From NCBI GenBank assembly GCA_016210375.1, contig JACQUH010000083.1, positions 1 to 12,194 of the forward strand: 12,194 nt of DNA, in the 5' to 3' direction. Position 1 is the first letter of the stretch; each line of letters opens with the position of its first letter. This document shows positions 1 to 6,023 of the stretch, piece after piece. Below the pieces are notes generated by a model. That model saw only the letters and a list, made by a program, of their open reading frames with translations. It searched no databases and was not told the DNA's origin. The stretch comes from Chloroflexota bacterium. GTDB taxonomy: Bacteria > Chloroflexota > Dehalococcoidia > Lucifugimonadales > JACPCL1. The translations under genes were made by a program, and so were the position numbers.

Positions 1-87
1 CCGTTGCGGAGAGGGGGACCACAGGGGGAGAGGTCGGGTCTCAGTGGCAACGTATTTGTTCAATGACCATAAGGCTGGGGCATGATG

Positions 88-107
88 CCGCCCCCTTTAG
101 GGGGCGG
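88..107. repeat. Perfect GC-rich hairpin downstream of rpsK
   Basis: An 8-bp perfect stem (positions 88-95 with 100-107, CCGCCCCC/GGGGGCGG) encloses a 4-base loop, 21 bases past the rpsK stop. It is not followed by a T-run on the minus strand, so it does not look like a standard intrinsic terminator. The rest of the 128-nt stretch from the window edge to rpsK shows only weak pairing (for example positions 2-7 with 47-52) and no gene. In many bacteria rpsD and rpoA would follow here, so a role as an intergenic or processing hairpin is possible but unproven. Confidence 0.6.
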
Positions 108-128
108 TGCCAATAAGCGTAGCTTCCA

Positions 129-512
129 TTACACCCGCCTGCGTTTGGGGGGGCGACACCCGTTGTGGGGGATCGGGGTCACGTCCCGGATGCTGGTGAC
201 GGAGATGCCGACGGACTGGAGGGAGCGAATGGCGGCCTCCCGCCCGGCGCCCGGGCCTTTGACGAAGACGTCTACCTGGCGCAGGCCACTCTCCATTGCG
301 CGGCGCCCCGCCACCTCTGCGGCGCGCTGGGCGGCGAAGGCTGTCCCCTTACGGGCACCCTTGAAGCCCGCGGTACCGCCGCTGCCCCAGGACAGGACGT
401 TCCCATCGGGGTCGGTCATGGTGATCAGGGTATTGTTGAAGGTGGACTGGATGTACGCCTTGCCCCGAGGTACAAACTTCCGTTCCCGCCTTCTGGCAGG
501 TCTTCTGGCCAT
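129..512 (-). CDS. rpsK: 30S ribosomal protein S11
   Basis: S11 of the small subunit platform, which contacts 16S rRNA and the mRNA exit path next to S7 and S18. The 127-residue product matches the usual family length. It has a basic N-terminus, the core beginning around residue 20 (YIQSTFNNTLITMTD), a GTAGFKGARKGT stretch, and the diagnostic C-terminus DVTPIPHNGCRPPKRRRV. The start ATG is preceded by AGGAG at a 6-nt distance. The gene lies 14 nt after rpsM, in the standard alpha-operon order. It is the last gene visible in the transcription direction; rpsD/rpoA would be expected beyond the window edge. Nothing in the protein looks unusual. Confidence 0.98.
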   Translation of the reverse strand: MARRPARRRERKFVPRGKAYIQSTFNNTLITMTDPDGNVLSWGSGGTAGFKGARKGTAFAAQRAAEVAGRRAMESGLRQVDVFVKGPGAGREAAIRSLQSVGISVTSIRDVTPIPHNGCRPPKRRRV

Positions 513-526
513 GCTGTGCTCCTGTG

Positions 527-910
527 TTACTTCTTACCCACGGTTCGGCGGCGGCCGGCCACGGTCTTGCGCTCGCCTCGCTTGGTGCGGGCGTTGGTCT
601 TCGTGCGCTGGCCCCGGACAGGCAGGCCCAGGCGATGGCGGGCGCCACGGTATGCGCCAATGTCCATAAGGCGGCGGACGTTCATGTTCACGTCCCGGCG
701 CAGGTCCCCTTCCACCTTGTAGTCTTTGTCCACGACCTCGCGAATGCGGTCCAGGTCGGCCTCGGAAAGGTCCTTTACCCGAGGGTTGCCGGTTACGCCA
801 GCCTTCTGGATGATCTGGAGAGAGTTGACAGGCCCGACGCCGTAGATGCGCGTCAGGGCCACCTCTACCCGTTTGCCGTCCGGGATGTCAATTCCAGCTA
901 CGCGTGCCAT
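527..910 (-). CDS. rpsM: 30S ribosomal protein S13
   Basis: S13 sits in the head of the 30S subunit, contacts 16S rRNA and the 50S through intersubunit bridges, and its basic tail reaches the P-site tRNA. The 127-residue product starts MARVAGIDIPDGKRVEVALT and has the helix-two-turn-helix region near residues 20-60 (IYGVGPVNSLQIIQKAG). It contains DLRRDVNMNVRRLMDIGAYRGARHRLGLPVRGQRTKTNARTKRG as separate conserved pieces, of which GLPVRGQRTKTNARTKRG is the family signature. The tail is Arg/Lys-rich. A strong AGGAGG lies 5 nt before the ATG. It is placed between rpmJ and rpsK as in most bacteria. Confidence 0.98.
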   Translation of the reverse strand: MARVAGIDIPDGKRVEVALTRIYGVGPVNSLQIIQKAGVTGNPRVKDLSEADLDRIREVVDKDYKVEGDLRRDVNMNVRRLMDIGAYRGARHRLGLPVRGQRTKTNARTKRGERKTVAGRRRTVGKK

Positions 911-934
911 GGGTCCCTCCTGTCAGCCTGGCGG

Positions 935-1048
935 CTAGCCTTGCCGCTGCATATGTTTGGGGTTGTCGCAGATTATCCGCACCACGCCTTCACGGCGGAT
1001 CACCTTACACTTGTCACAACGCTTTTTGACAGAAGCTCGCACTTTCAT
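935..1048 (-). CDS. rpmJ: 50S ribosomal protein L36, zinc-binding form
   Basis: This is a 37-residue ORF, MKVRASVKKRCDKCKVIRRE at its start and a Gln/Arg/Gly end, which is the normal L36 length. L36 is the smallest large-subunit protein and binds 23S rRNA near the L6 and L16 region. The zinc ribbon is complete: Cys11, Cys14, Cys27 and His32, so this is the zinc-containing ('C+') form rather than the Cys-free paralogue. AGAGGA lies 5 nt before the ATG. It sits between infA and rpsM, the standard position, with a 12-nt gap to infA and a 24-nt gap to rpsM. Confidence 0.97.
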   Translation of the reverse strand: MKVRASVKKRCDKCKVIRREGVVRIICDNPKHMQRQG

Positions 1049-1060
1049 TGGTTTCCTCTG

Positions 1061-1279
1061 CTAGCGGAAGCGGAAGGTCACACGCCCACGGCTCAGGTCG
1101 TAAGGAGATAGCTCCACCAGCACCCGGTCGCCAGGGAGCACCCGGATGAAGTGCATGCGCATCTTGCCAGAGATGTGGGCCAGCACCAGGTGTCCGTTGG
1201 GCAACTCCACACGGAAAACAGCGTTGGGAAGCGCCTCCGTGACGGTCCCTTCCACCTCTATGTTATCTTTCTTAGCCAT
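1061..1279 (-). CDS. infA: Translation initiation factor IF-1
   Basis: IF-1 binds the A site of the 30S subunit during initiation and helps IF-2 and IF-3 select the initiator tRNA. The 72-residue protein has the exact usual length and is a single S1/OB-fold domain: MAKKDNIEVEGTVTEALPNA, then FRVELPNGHLVLAHISGKMR, and the RVLPGDRVLVELSPYDLSRGR segment ending in FRFR. The start ATG has no good Shine-Dalgarno; a GAGGGA-like string lies about 20 nt upstream, too far to be useful. It follows map across an 89-nt spacer that carries a fragment of the intergenic repeat described elsewhere. Confidence 0.98.
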   Translation of the reverse strand: MAKKDNIEVEGTVTEALPNAVFRVELPNGHLVLAHISGKMRMHFIRVLPGDRVLVELSPYDLSRGRVTFRFR

Positions 1280-1301
1280 ACTCTAGTGAAGGATCAGTCC
1301 C

Positions 1302-1313
1302 TCACCCCCATCC
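1302..1313. repeat. Fragment of the intergenic hairpin repeat (12-base core)
   Basis: The 12 bases TCACCCCCATCC in the map-infA spacer are identical to positions 7271-7282 and to the reverse complement of positions 4951-4962, where they form the centre of two longer repeat copies. Only this core and a few flanking bases match here; no full hairpin copy is visible. A separate small hairpin (CCCCG, 5-nt loop, CGGGG) lies near 1324-1338. The fragment may be a decayed repeat copy or a chance match of a G-rich string. Confidence 0.4.
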
Positions 1314-1368
1314 TTGGTTGTCCCCTGTCCCCGTGCGCCGGGGGTCACACCCTGGCCCGCGTACTCCA

Positions 1369-2196
1369 TCACTCTCCCTCCAGAGTGGTGAGGACCCAAG
1401 GGCCATGGTCAGTAATGGCCACCGTGTGCTCAAAGTGGGCGGAGATGCTGCCGTCGGCGGTCACCACCGTCCAGCCGTCGTCTAGCACCCTGGTGCGCCA
1501 CGTCCCCAGGTTGAGCATAGGCTCAATGGCGATGACCATGCCCGGCCGCAGCAGAGGCCCCTTTCCTGGCTCGCCCACGTTGGGCACCGACGGCTCTTCG
1601 TGCAGGGCCCTGCCGATGCCGTGGCCCACGTACTCCCGCACCACACCGTAGCCCTGGGCCTCCGCAAAGACCTGGACAGCGTGGGATACGTCCCCCACGC
1701 GGCGGCCCGCTACGGCCTGCTTGATGCCCAGCTCCAGGCTCAGGCGGGTGTCTTCTATCAGCCGGCCCACGGCCTGGGGCACTGCCCCTACCGCCACGGT
1801 CACAGCGGCGTCCCCATGGAAGCCGTCTACCATTGCCCCCATATCCAGGCTCACCACGTCGCCCTCTTTCACGACCCTGTCGCCCGGGATCCCATGCACG
1901 ATCTCCTCGTTAATGGAGACGCAAATGGTGGCAGGGTAGTAAGGGTAGCGCGGGGAGTCAGGCTTGGGGTACCCCTTGAAGTTGGGCTGGGCCCCACATC
2001 GCTTGATCTCCCTTGCGGCTACGGCGTCCAGATCCCTGGTCCTTATGCCGGGTTGGATGGCCTTCAGCAAGGCATCCTTGACGGAAGCCACAACTCGGCC
2101 TGCCTCACGCATGGCGCGAAGCTCCTGCGGGGATTTGATGGTGATCCCCGCCTTCTGGCCTTCCACAGGCAGATAGAGTCCTTGGGTTCGTTCCAT
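1369..2196 (-). CDS. map: Methionine aminopeptidase, type I
   Basis: Removes the initiator methionine from new proteins when the second residue is small, at the ribosome exit. The 275-residue protein has the pita-bread fold with every metal ligand present: Asp118 (SLDMG), Asp129 (DGFHGD), His192 (GHGIGR), Glu225 (AIEPM) and Glu256 (HFEHT). The substrate-binding His101 (HGIPGD) and His199 (HEEP) are also in place. Two differences from E. coli-like enzymes are visible: about 17 residues precede the usual start (the core begins ITIKSPQEL at residue 18), and a Pro/Tyr-rich insert of about 8 residues lies near 76-88. No zinc-finger N-terminal extension is seen, so it is the short type Ia class. 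There is no Shine-Dalgarno before the ATG; a promoter sits immediately upstream. Confidence 0.96.
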   Translation of the reverse strand: MERTQGLYLPVEGQKAGITIKSPQELRAMREAGRVVASVKDALLKAIQPGIRTRDLDAVAAREIKRCGAQPNFKGYPKPDSPRYPYYPATICVSINEEIVHGIPGDRVVKEGDVVSLDMGAMVDGFHGDAAVTVAVGAVPQAVGRLIEDTRLSLELGIKQAVAGRRVGDVSHAVQVFAEAQGYGVVREYVGHGIGRALHEEPSVPNVGEPGKGPLLRPGMVIAIEPMLNLGTWRTRVLDDGWTVVTADGSISAHFEHTVAITDHGPWVLTTLEGE

Positions 2197-2204
2197 AACT
2201 GTCT

Positions 2205-2233
2205 ATTGTAGCGTAGTCGCCGCAAGTTGCCAA
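2205..2233 (-). promoter_or_regulatory. Sigma-70-like promoter for map and downstream genes
   Basis: Read on the minus strand, TTGGCA (positions 2233-2228) is separated by exactly 17 bases from TACAAT (2210-2205). Each hexamer differs from the vegetative consensus (TTGACA, TATAAT) at one base. Only 8 bases lie between the end of the -10 box and the map ATG, so transcription would begin within a few bases of the start codon, giving a leaderless or nearly leaderless mRNA. This fits the absence of a Shine-Dalgarno. It would drive map-infA-rpmJ-rpsM-rpsK separately from the upstream operon. The promoter is inferred from sequence only. Confidence 0.7.
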
Positions 2234-2269
2234 ATGAGAGTTACTGGAGCCTTATACGCTTTTTAGTAC

Positions 2270-2905
2270 CTATCTCAAGATGGCCTTCACCAGGGCCTCA
2301 CCCACCCGCTCCACGGGCTGCTCCCCGTTGATCTCCACGAGCTTCCTTTGCCTGGCATAATAGTCGGCCAGGCCCTGGACCTCCGGTATCTGGACCTGCA
2401 AGCGCCTTCTGACCACCTCTGGCTGGTCGTCTGCCCGCTGGTACAGCTCGCCGCCGCACCTGGGACACCGGGTTGCGCCCTGGGGCAAAAGCTCCTTCTG
2501 ATAAGGGGTGCCACACGCCCTGCAGCTTATGCGCGAGCTAAGCCGGCGCACCAGCTCCGGCTCGCTCACCTTGATATACAGCACTCCCTGGACCTCCCTG
2601 TCCCCCAGGGCCTTATCCAGGGCCTGGGCCTGGTTGATGGTACGGGGAAAGCCATCCAGAATAAAACCCTTCAGGCAGTCCTCCTGGCCAATGCGGTCCA
2701 GCACCATGCGGATGGTCACCTCGTCGGGGACCAGCTCCCCCTTGTCCATGTAGCTCTTGGCCAGCAGCCCCAGGTCCGTGCCCTGGGACAGGTGGTGGCG
2801 AAACATGTCACCGGAGGAGACGAAGGCCACCCCCAGGCGCTGGGAGAGCGTGAGGGCCTGGGTGCCTTTGCCTGCCCCGGCAAGGCCCAAGAAGATGAGG
2901 CGCAT
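2270..2905 (-). CDS. adk: Adenylate kinase, zinc-LID form
   Basis: Cytosolic enzyme interconverting ATP + AMP and two ADP. The 211-residue product has a P-loop at residues 7-15 (GLAGAGKGT), an NMP-binding part with SSGDMFR (30-36), the AMP-site DGFPRT (84-89, Arg88), and a long LID domain around 122-160. The LID carries four cysteines, Cys128, Cys131, Cys147 and Cys150, which form a structural zinc site, as in Gram-positive-type enzymes. RADDQPEVVRRRL (157-169) supplies the conserved Arg and Asp residues that close on the substrates. The P-loop has Ala where the family usually has Pro (GxPGxGKGT). It begins 7 nt after the secY stop. In this cluster it sits between secY and map as usual. Confidence 0.97.
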   Translation of the reverse strand: MRLIFLGLAGAGKGTQALTLSQRLGVAFVSSGDMFRHHLSQGTDLGLLAKSYMDKGELVPDEVTIRMVLDRIGQEDCLKGFILDGFPRTINQAQALDKALGDREVQGVLYIKVSEPELVRRLSSRISCRACGTPYQKELLPQGATRCPRCGGELYQRADDQPEVVRRRLQVQIPEVQGLADYYARQRKLVEINGEQPVERVGEALVKAILR

Positions 2906-2912
2906 CCCTTCA

Positions 2913-4265
2913 TTACCTCAAGAAGCCCTCGTAGTTGCGCATCATCAGTTGGGCCTCCAACTGGCGCAGAGTATCCAGGGCCACGCCTACCATGATCAGC
3001 AGGCTGGCACTGCTGAGCTGGATGGCCCGGATGTCTGTCACTTGGGTGGCGAAATAGGGGAGGACGGCCACCAGAGCCAGGAACAGGGCCCCACCCCACG
3101 TGATGCGGATGAGCACGCGGTTGATGTAGTCCTGGGTGGGCCTACCCGGGCGGATGCCTGGGATAAAGCCGCCGTTCTTCTGAAGGTTGTCCGCCAGGTT
3201 CTGCTGTTGGAAGATGATGATGGTGTAGAAAAAGGTAAAGGCCAGCACGAGGACGAACACAGCGGCCCAGTACACCCAACCCTGGGGGGAGAGGTTCACC
3301 GCGAAGAAGTTGGCGATGCTTCCGCCAATGGAGGTGCTGCCAGGGATGGCGAAGTAGCTGGCCACAGTGGCCGGCAGTATCATGATGGAGAAAGCGAAGA
3401 TGAGGGGGAACATGCCGGCGGAGTTGACCCTCAGGGGCAGGAAGGAAGTGCCAGACTGGCGGTACATCCTGCCGCCTCGGAAGATGCTGCGACCGTACTG
3501 CACCGGGACCCGGCGCTGAGCCTCGGTAAAGAGGACGATGAAGTAGACGATGAGCACGCCGATGACCCCCAGGAGCAGCAGGCCGCCGAGGTTGTTCCGC
3601 GCCAGGAAGCCCTGGCCCAGGATCTGCGGGAACTGGGCAACAATGCCCCCAAAGATGATGATGGAGACGCCATTGCCAATGCCCCGCTCGGTAATGAGCT
3701 CCCCCAGCCACACCAGGAAGATCGTGCCGGCGGTGAGGGAAATGAGGATGCCCACGGTCTCCGCGGAGAAGGCCCCGGAGAAGGCTGCCTGGTCAAGGCC
3801 ACCAAGACGGCGGATGAGGGTGAGCTGGCCGTAGGCCTGGGCCACCGCTATGGGTACCGTGAGGTAATGGGTGAGCTGGTTCATGCGTTGGCGCCCCGCT
3901 TCCCCCTCCTTAGAGAGGGCCTGGAGGCGGGGGATGACGGGCGTCATGATCTGTATGACGATGGAGGCGGTGATGTACGGGTACACTCCCATGGAAACGA
4001 TGCTGAGGGTACGCATACCGCCGCCGCTGAAGAGGTCCAGGAAACCCAGGATCTGGCTCTGGGCGTCTCCCCTGTTGAACAGGTCCCTCAGCACAGCGGG
4101 GTCAATGTTGATGACGGGGACATGGGCTAGCAGGCGGAAGGCCACCAGCATGCCCAGGGTAAAAACAATCTTCGCCCGCAGGTCAGGGGTGCGGAAGGCG
4201 TCAATAACCGCCTGAAGCAGGGCGGGACGCCCGGGGGTCTGGGTCCTGGTAGCGGCGGCTCGCAC
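2913..4265 (-). CDS. secY: Protein translocase subunit SecY
   Basis: Central channel of the Sec translocon in the cytoplasmic membrane; with SecE and SecG it passes unfolded proteins outward and releases membrane segments sideways. The 450-residue product has the normal length and ten expected membrane spans; the first lies near residues 33-50. The plug region is around 75-90, the loop ERGIGNG is at 193-199 and QRRVPVQY at 250-257. The cytoplasmic loop GGFIPGIRPG (365-374), important for SecA and ribosome binding, is intact. The last span is near 415-432. The start is GTG, one base after the rplO TAA, with GGAGG about 9 nt upstream inside rplO, which argues for coupled translation. Confidence 0.98.
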   Translation of the reverse strand: MRAAATRTQTPGRPALLQAVIDAFRTPDLRAKIVFTLGMLVAFRLLAHVPVINIDPAVLRDLFNRGDAQSQILGFLDLFSGGGMRTLSIVSMGVYPYITASIVIQIMTPVIPRLQALSKEGEAGRQRMNQLTHYLTVPIAVAQAYGQLTLIRRLGGLDQAAFSGAFSAETVGILISLTAGTIFLVWLGELITERGIGNGVSIIIFGGIVAQFPQILGQGFLARNNLGGLLLLGVIGVLIVYFIVLFTEAQRRVPVQYGRSIFRGGRMYRQSGTSFLPLRVNSAGMFPLIFAFSIMILPATVASYFAIPGSTSIGGSIANFFAVNLSPQGWVYWAAVFVLVLAFTFFYTIIIFQQQNLADNLQKNGGFIPGIRPGRPTQDYINRVLIRITWGGALFLALVAVLPYFATQVTDIRAIQLSSASLLIMVGVALDTLRQLEAQLMMRNYEGFLR

Positions 4266-4266
4266 G

Positions 4267-4710
4267 TTACAGCTCCTCCACCACGCCGCCAGCGGCCTGG
4301 ATGGCGGCGCGGGCGGTCTGGGAGAACTTGTGGGCGGCCACAGTCAAAGGACGGTCTATGCCGCCCCGGGCCAGGACTTTCACCTTTTGGGCCGCATCCT
4401 GGATGATGCCCGCAGCCTCCAGGTCCTGGGGAGTCACGCGGGCGCCCTGGGGGAAGGAGGCCAGGCGGTCCAGGTTCACCGGGGTGTACTCCACGCGGAA
4501 GATGTTGGTAAAGCCGCGCAGAGTGGGCAGGCCCTTCATCAGGGGGTTCTGGCCGCCTTCAAAGCCCCGGCGAGCGCCGCCGCCGGCGCGGGCCTTCTGG
4601 CCCTTGATGCCACGGGTAGAGTAGTTGCCCATGCCGCTGCCATCGCCTCGGCCTATGCGTCGGCGCGAGCGGTGAGCGCCCGGGCTGGGTTTGAACTCGT
4701 GTGCTTTCAT
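4267..4710 (-). CDS. rplO: 50S ribosomal protein L15
   Basis: L15 is an early to middle assembly protein of the large subunit; its extended N-terminal tail threads into 23S rRNA. The chosen start gives 147 residues beginning MKAHEFKPSPGAHRSRRRIG, the usual family opening. It is followed by the Gly/Arg/Lys-rich extension (GRGDGSGMGNYSTRG, then KGQKARAGGG) and the globular part with the PLMKGLPTLRGF motif. A longer reading frame continues nine codons upstream but runs into the end of rpmD, and AGGA lies 6 nt before the chosen ATG, so the shorter start is preferred. The ORF ends at the base before the secY GTG region, with the secY ribosome site inside it. Confidence 0.97.
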   Translation of the reverse strand: MKAHEFKPSPGAHRSRRRIGRGDGSGMGNYSTRGIKGQKARAGGGARRGFEGGQNPLMKGLPTLRGFTNIFRVEYTPVNLDRLASFPQGARVTPQDLEAAGIIQDAAQKVKVLARGGIDRPLTVAAHKFSQTARAAIQAAGGVVEEL

Positions 4711-4717
4711 GCTCGTC

Positions 4718-4903
4718 CTAGCCTTGCACTTCCTCAACCTTCACCAGATGGCGAACCTTGTGGACCATGCCCCGGATGGTGGGAGAATCGGCCCGCTCTA
4801 TGGTCTGGTGCAGCCGGTGTAGCCCCAGGGCCTGGATGACCTTGCGCTGGGGTACAGGGAAGCCTATGAAGCTTCTGGTCCAGGTTATCTTTAGCTTTGC
4901 CAC
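4718..4903 (-). CDS. rpmD: 50S ribosomal protein L30
   Basis: A 61-residue L30, typical in size. This small large-subunit protein binds 23S rRNA and stabilises the fold near the L7Ae-like interface with domain II. It begins MAKLKITWTRSFIGFPVPQR, then QALGLHRLHQTIERADSPTI and a GMVHKVRHLVKVEE end, which follow the bacterial L30 pattern. The start is GTG with AAGGTG about 5 nt upstream. It precedes rplO by 7 nt, and the 173-nt spacer ahead of it (towards rpsE) holds an intergenic hairpin repeat. The identification relies on sequence pattern and the rpsE-rpmD-rplO context together. Confidence 0.94.
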   Translation of the reverse strand: MAKLKITWTRSFIGFPVPQRKVIQALGLHRLHQTIERADSPTIRGMVHKVRHLVKVEEVQG

Positions 4904-4922
4904 ACGATCACCTTATCGTAAG

Positions 4923-5009
4923 TTCCTTCCCCCTCGACGGGGGAAGGCCAGGATGGGGGTGAACGACGGTCTACCCCCAGCTCAATCCCCACCCACAAGG
5001 GGGAGGAAG
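4923..5009. repeat. Intergenic hairpin repeat, copy 1 (rpsE-rpmD spacer)
   Basis: About 87 bases of palindromic sequence. A perfect 9-bp stem, CCTTCCCCC (4925-4933) with GGGGGAAGG (4939-4947), closes a TCGAC loop. It is followed by GGATGGGGGTGA (4951-4962), whose GGGGGT can pair with ACCCCC at 4973-4978, then a shorter TCCCC/GGGGA stem. The ends (TTCCTTCCCCCT and AGGGGGAGGAAG) are near inverted repeats. The same order of blocks occurs in reverse orientation at 7221-7308, so this is a dispersed repeat and not a single chance hairpin. The remaining spacer to rpsE (5010-5076) shows nothing recognisable. Confidence 0.75.
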
Positions 5010-5076
5010 CCCTTCTCGTCGGAATGACAGGACAGGCATACGTCGTGCACAGTCATGCTCAATGGGACATCAAGTG

Positions 5077-5655
5077 TTAAGGCGTGGCCGTCTCCTGAGC
5101 GGGGGCCTCGGCGGCGGGGGACGCCAGCGGCGGGGGCTGGACCTCCACGGCCACGGGCTGCTGGGGGCGCGCCTCCCTTGGCTGGGCCTTCAGGCCCCGC
5201 AGCGCCTCCAGAGTGGCCCAGACCACGTTAATGGGGTTCTGGCTTTTGAAGGACTTCGCCACCACGTCCCTTATTCCGGCCAGCTCCAGGACAGCGCGCA
5301 TGGATGTCCCTGCGATGATGCCGGTACCCTGGGGGGCCGGCTTGATCAGGACGTGGGCGGCGCCGAAGCGGGCCTCTATCTGGTGAGGGATGGTGCTGCC
5401 CCTGCGGGCCACCGTGATCAGACCCTTCTGGGCGGTGGTGGTGCCTTTACGCACGGCGTCGGGGATGGCGTCGGACTTGCCCACGCCGGCGCCCACACGG
5501 CTCTCGCCGTCGCCCACAACCACCAGGGCGCGGAAGCTCAGGTGCCTGCCTCCCTTGACCACCTTGGCCACGCGGCTGATGTCCACCACCTTTTCAGAGG
5601 TGGCTGCCGCTTGCTGCTCAAACTCTTCCTCGGGTTGGACTATCTGGGTAACCAT
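5077..5655 (-). CDS. rpsE: 30S ribosomal protein S5 with Pro/Ala-rich tail
   Basis: S5 lies at the back of the 30S near the mRNA entry tunnel and affects decoding accuracy together with S4. The 192-residue protein starts at an ATG that overlaps the rplR stop by one base (TGATG); a TTG one codon upstream is less likely. The N-terminal dsRNA-binding-like domain is near residues 23-90, with VAKVVKGGRHLSFRALVVVGD at 29-49, followed by GVGKSDAIPDAVRKG. The second domain has GTGIIAGTSMRAVLELAGI. Compared with the usual ~165 residues there is an extra C-terminal tail of about 35 residues (158-192) rich in Pro, Ala, Gln and Glu, likely disordered. Confidence 0.97.
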   Translation of the reverse strand: MVTQIVQPEEEFEQQAAATSEKVVDISRVAKVVKGGRHLSFRALVVVGDGESRVGAGVGKSDAIPDAVRKGTTTAQKGLITVARRGSTIPHQIEARFGAAHVLIKPAPQGTGIIAGTSMRAVLELAGIRDVVAKSFKSQNPINVVWATLEALRGLKAQPREARPQQPVAVEVQPPPLASPAAEAPAQETATP

Positions 5656-6023
5656 CAAAACTCCAGGCCTCCCTGTCGCGCCGCATCGGCCAGCGCCTTG
5701 ACCCGTCCGTGGTACCGGTTGCCGCCCCGGTCAAAGACCACCTTGGCGACGCCCGCCTCCTTGGCCTTGCGAGCAATCTCTACCCCCACTTGCCTGGCAG
5801 CCTCCGTCTTGGTCAAAGCTTTCCCGGGCTCCCCAGGGGCGAGCTTGAGGCTGGAGGCGGCGGCCAGGGTGCGGCCCTGGGTGTCGTCAATGACCTGGGC
5901 ATAGATCTGCTTGATGCTACGGAACACCGCCATACGGGGCCGCTCGGGTGAGCCGGCCACGACCTTCCGCACGCGAACGTGTCGCGCCCGGCGTCTGTCT
6001 ACCCGTGTCTTCAGTCGCGCCAT
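5655..6023 (-). CDS. rplR: 50S ribosomal protein L18
   Basis: L18 binds 5S rRNA together with L5 and L25 and delivers it to the central protuberance of the large subunit. The 122-residue product has a basic N-terminus (MARLKTRVDRRRARHVRVRK), the RPRMAVFRSIKQIYAQVIDD block that marks the core, and the conserved end FDRGGNRYHGRVKALADAAR then QGGLEF. Its ATG directly abuts the rplF stop (TAAATG), with GGAGGA about 8 nt upstream inside rplF. The far end overlaps the rpsE start by one base. Gene length and order are entirely standard. Confidence 0.97.
   Translation of the reverse strand: MARLKTRVDRRRARHVRVRKVVAGSPERPRMAVFRSIKQIYAQVIDDTQGRTLAAASSLKLAPGEPGKALTKTEAARQVGVEIARKAKEAGVAKVVFDRGGNRYHGRVKALADAARQGGLEF

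Noticed and set aside
1..128. A gene fragment at the left edge
   Set aside because: No frame with a recognisable start or family pattern could be found; only weak pairing is seen.
2757..4130. A 457-codon open frame on the plus strand opposite secY
   Set aside because: It is the complement of a conserved GC-rich gene; the product is Gly/Asp/Glu/His-rich with no recognisable motif, and SecY on the other strand explains the sequence fully.
4711..4737. Longer rplO start overlapping rpmD
   Set aside because: The ATG at MKAHEF has AGGA 6 nt upstream and matches the usual L15 start.
4904..5076. A promoter in the rpsE-rpmD spacer
   Set aside because: Only weak partial boxes were seen (TTGAGC with TATGCC at a 16-base spacing), not enough to support one.
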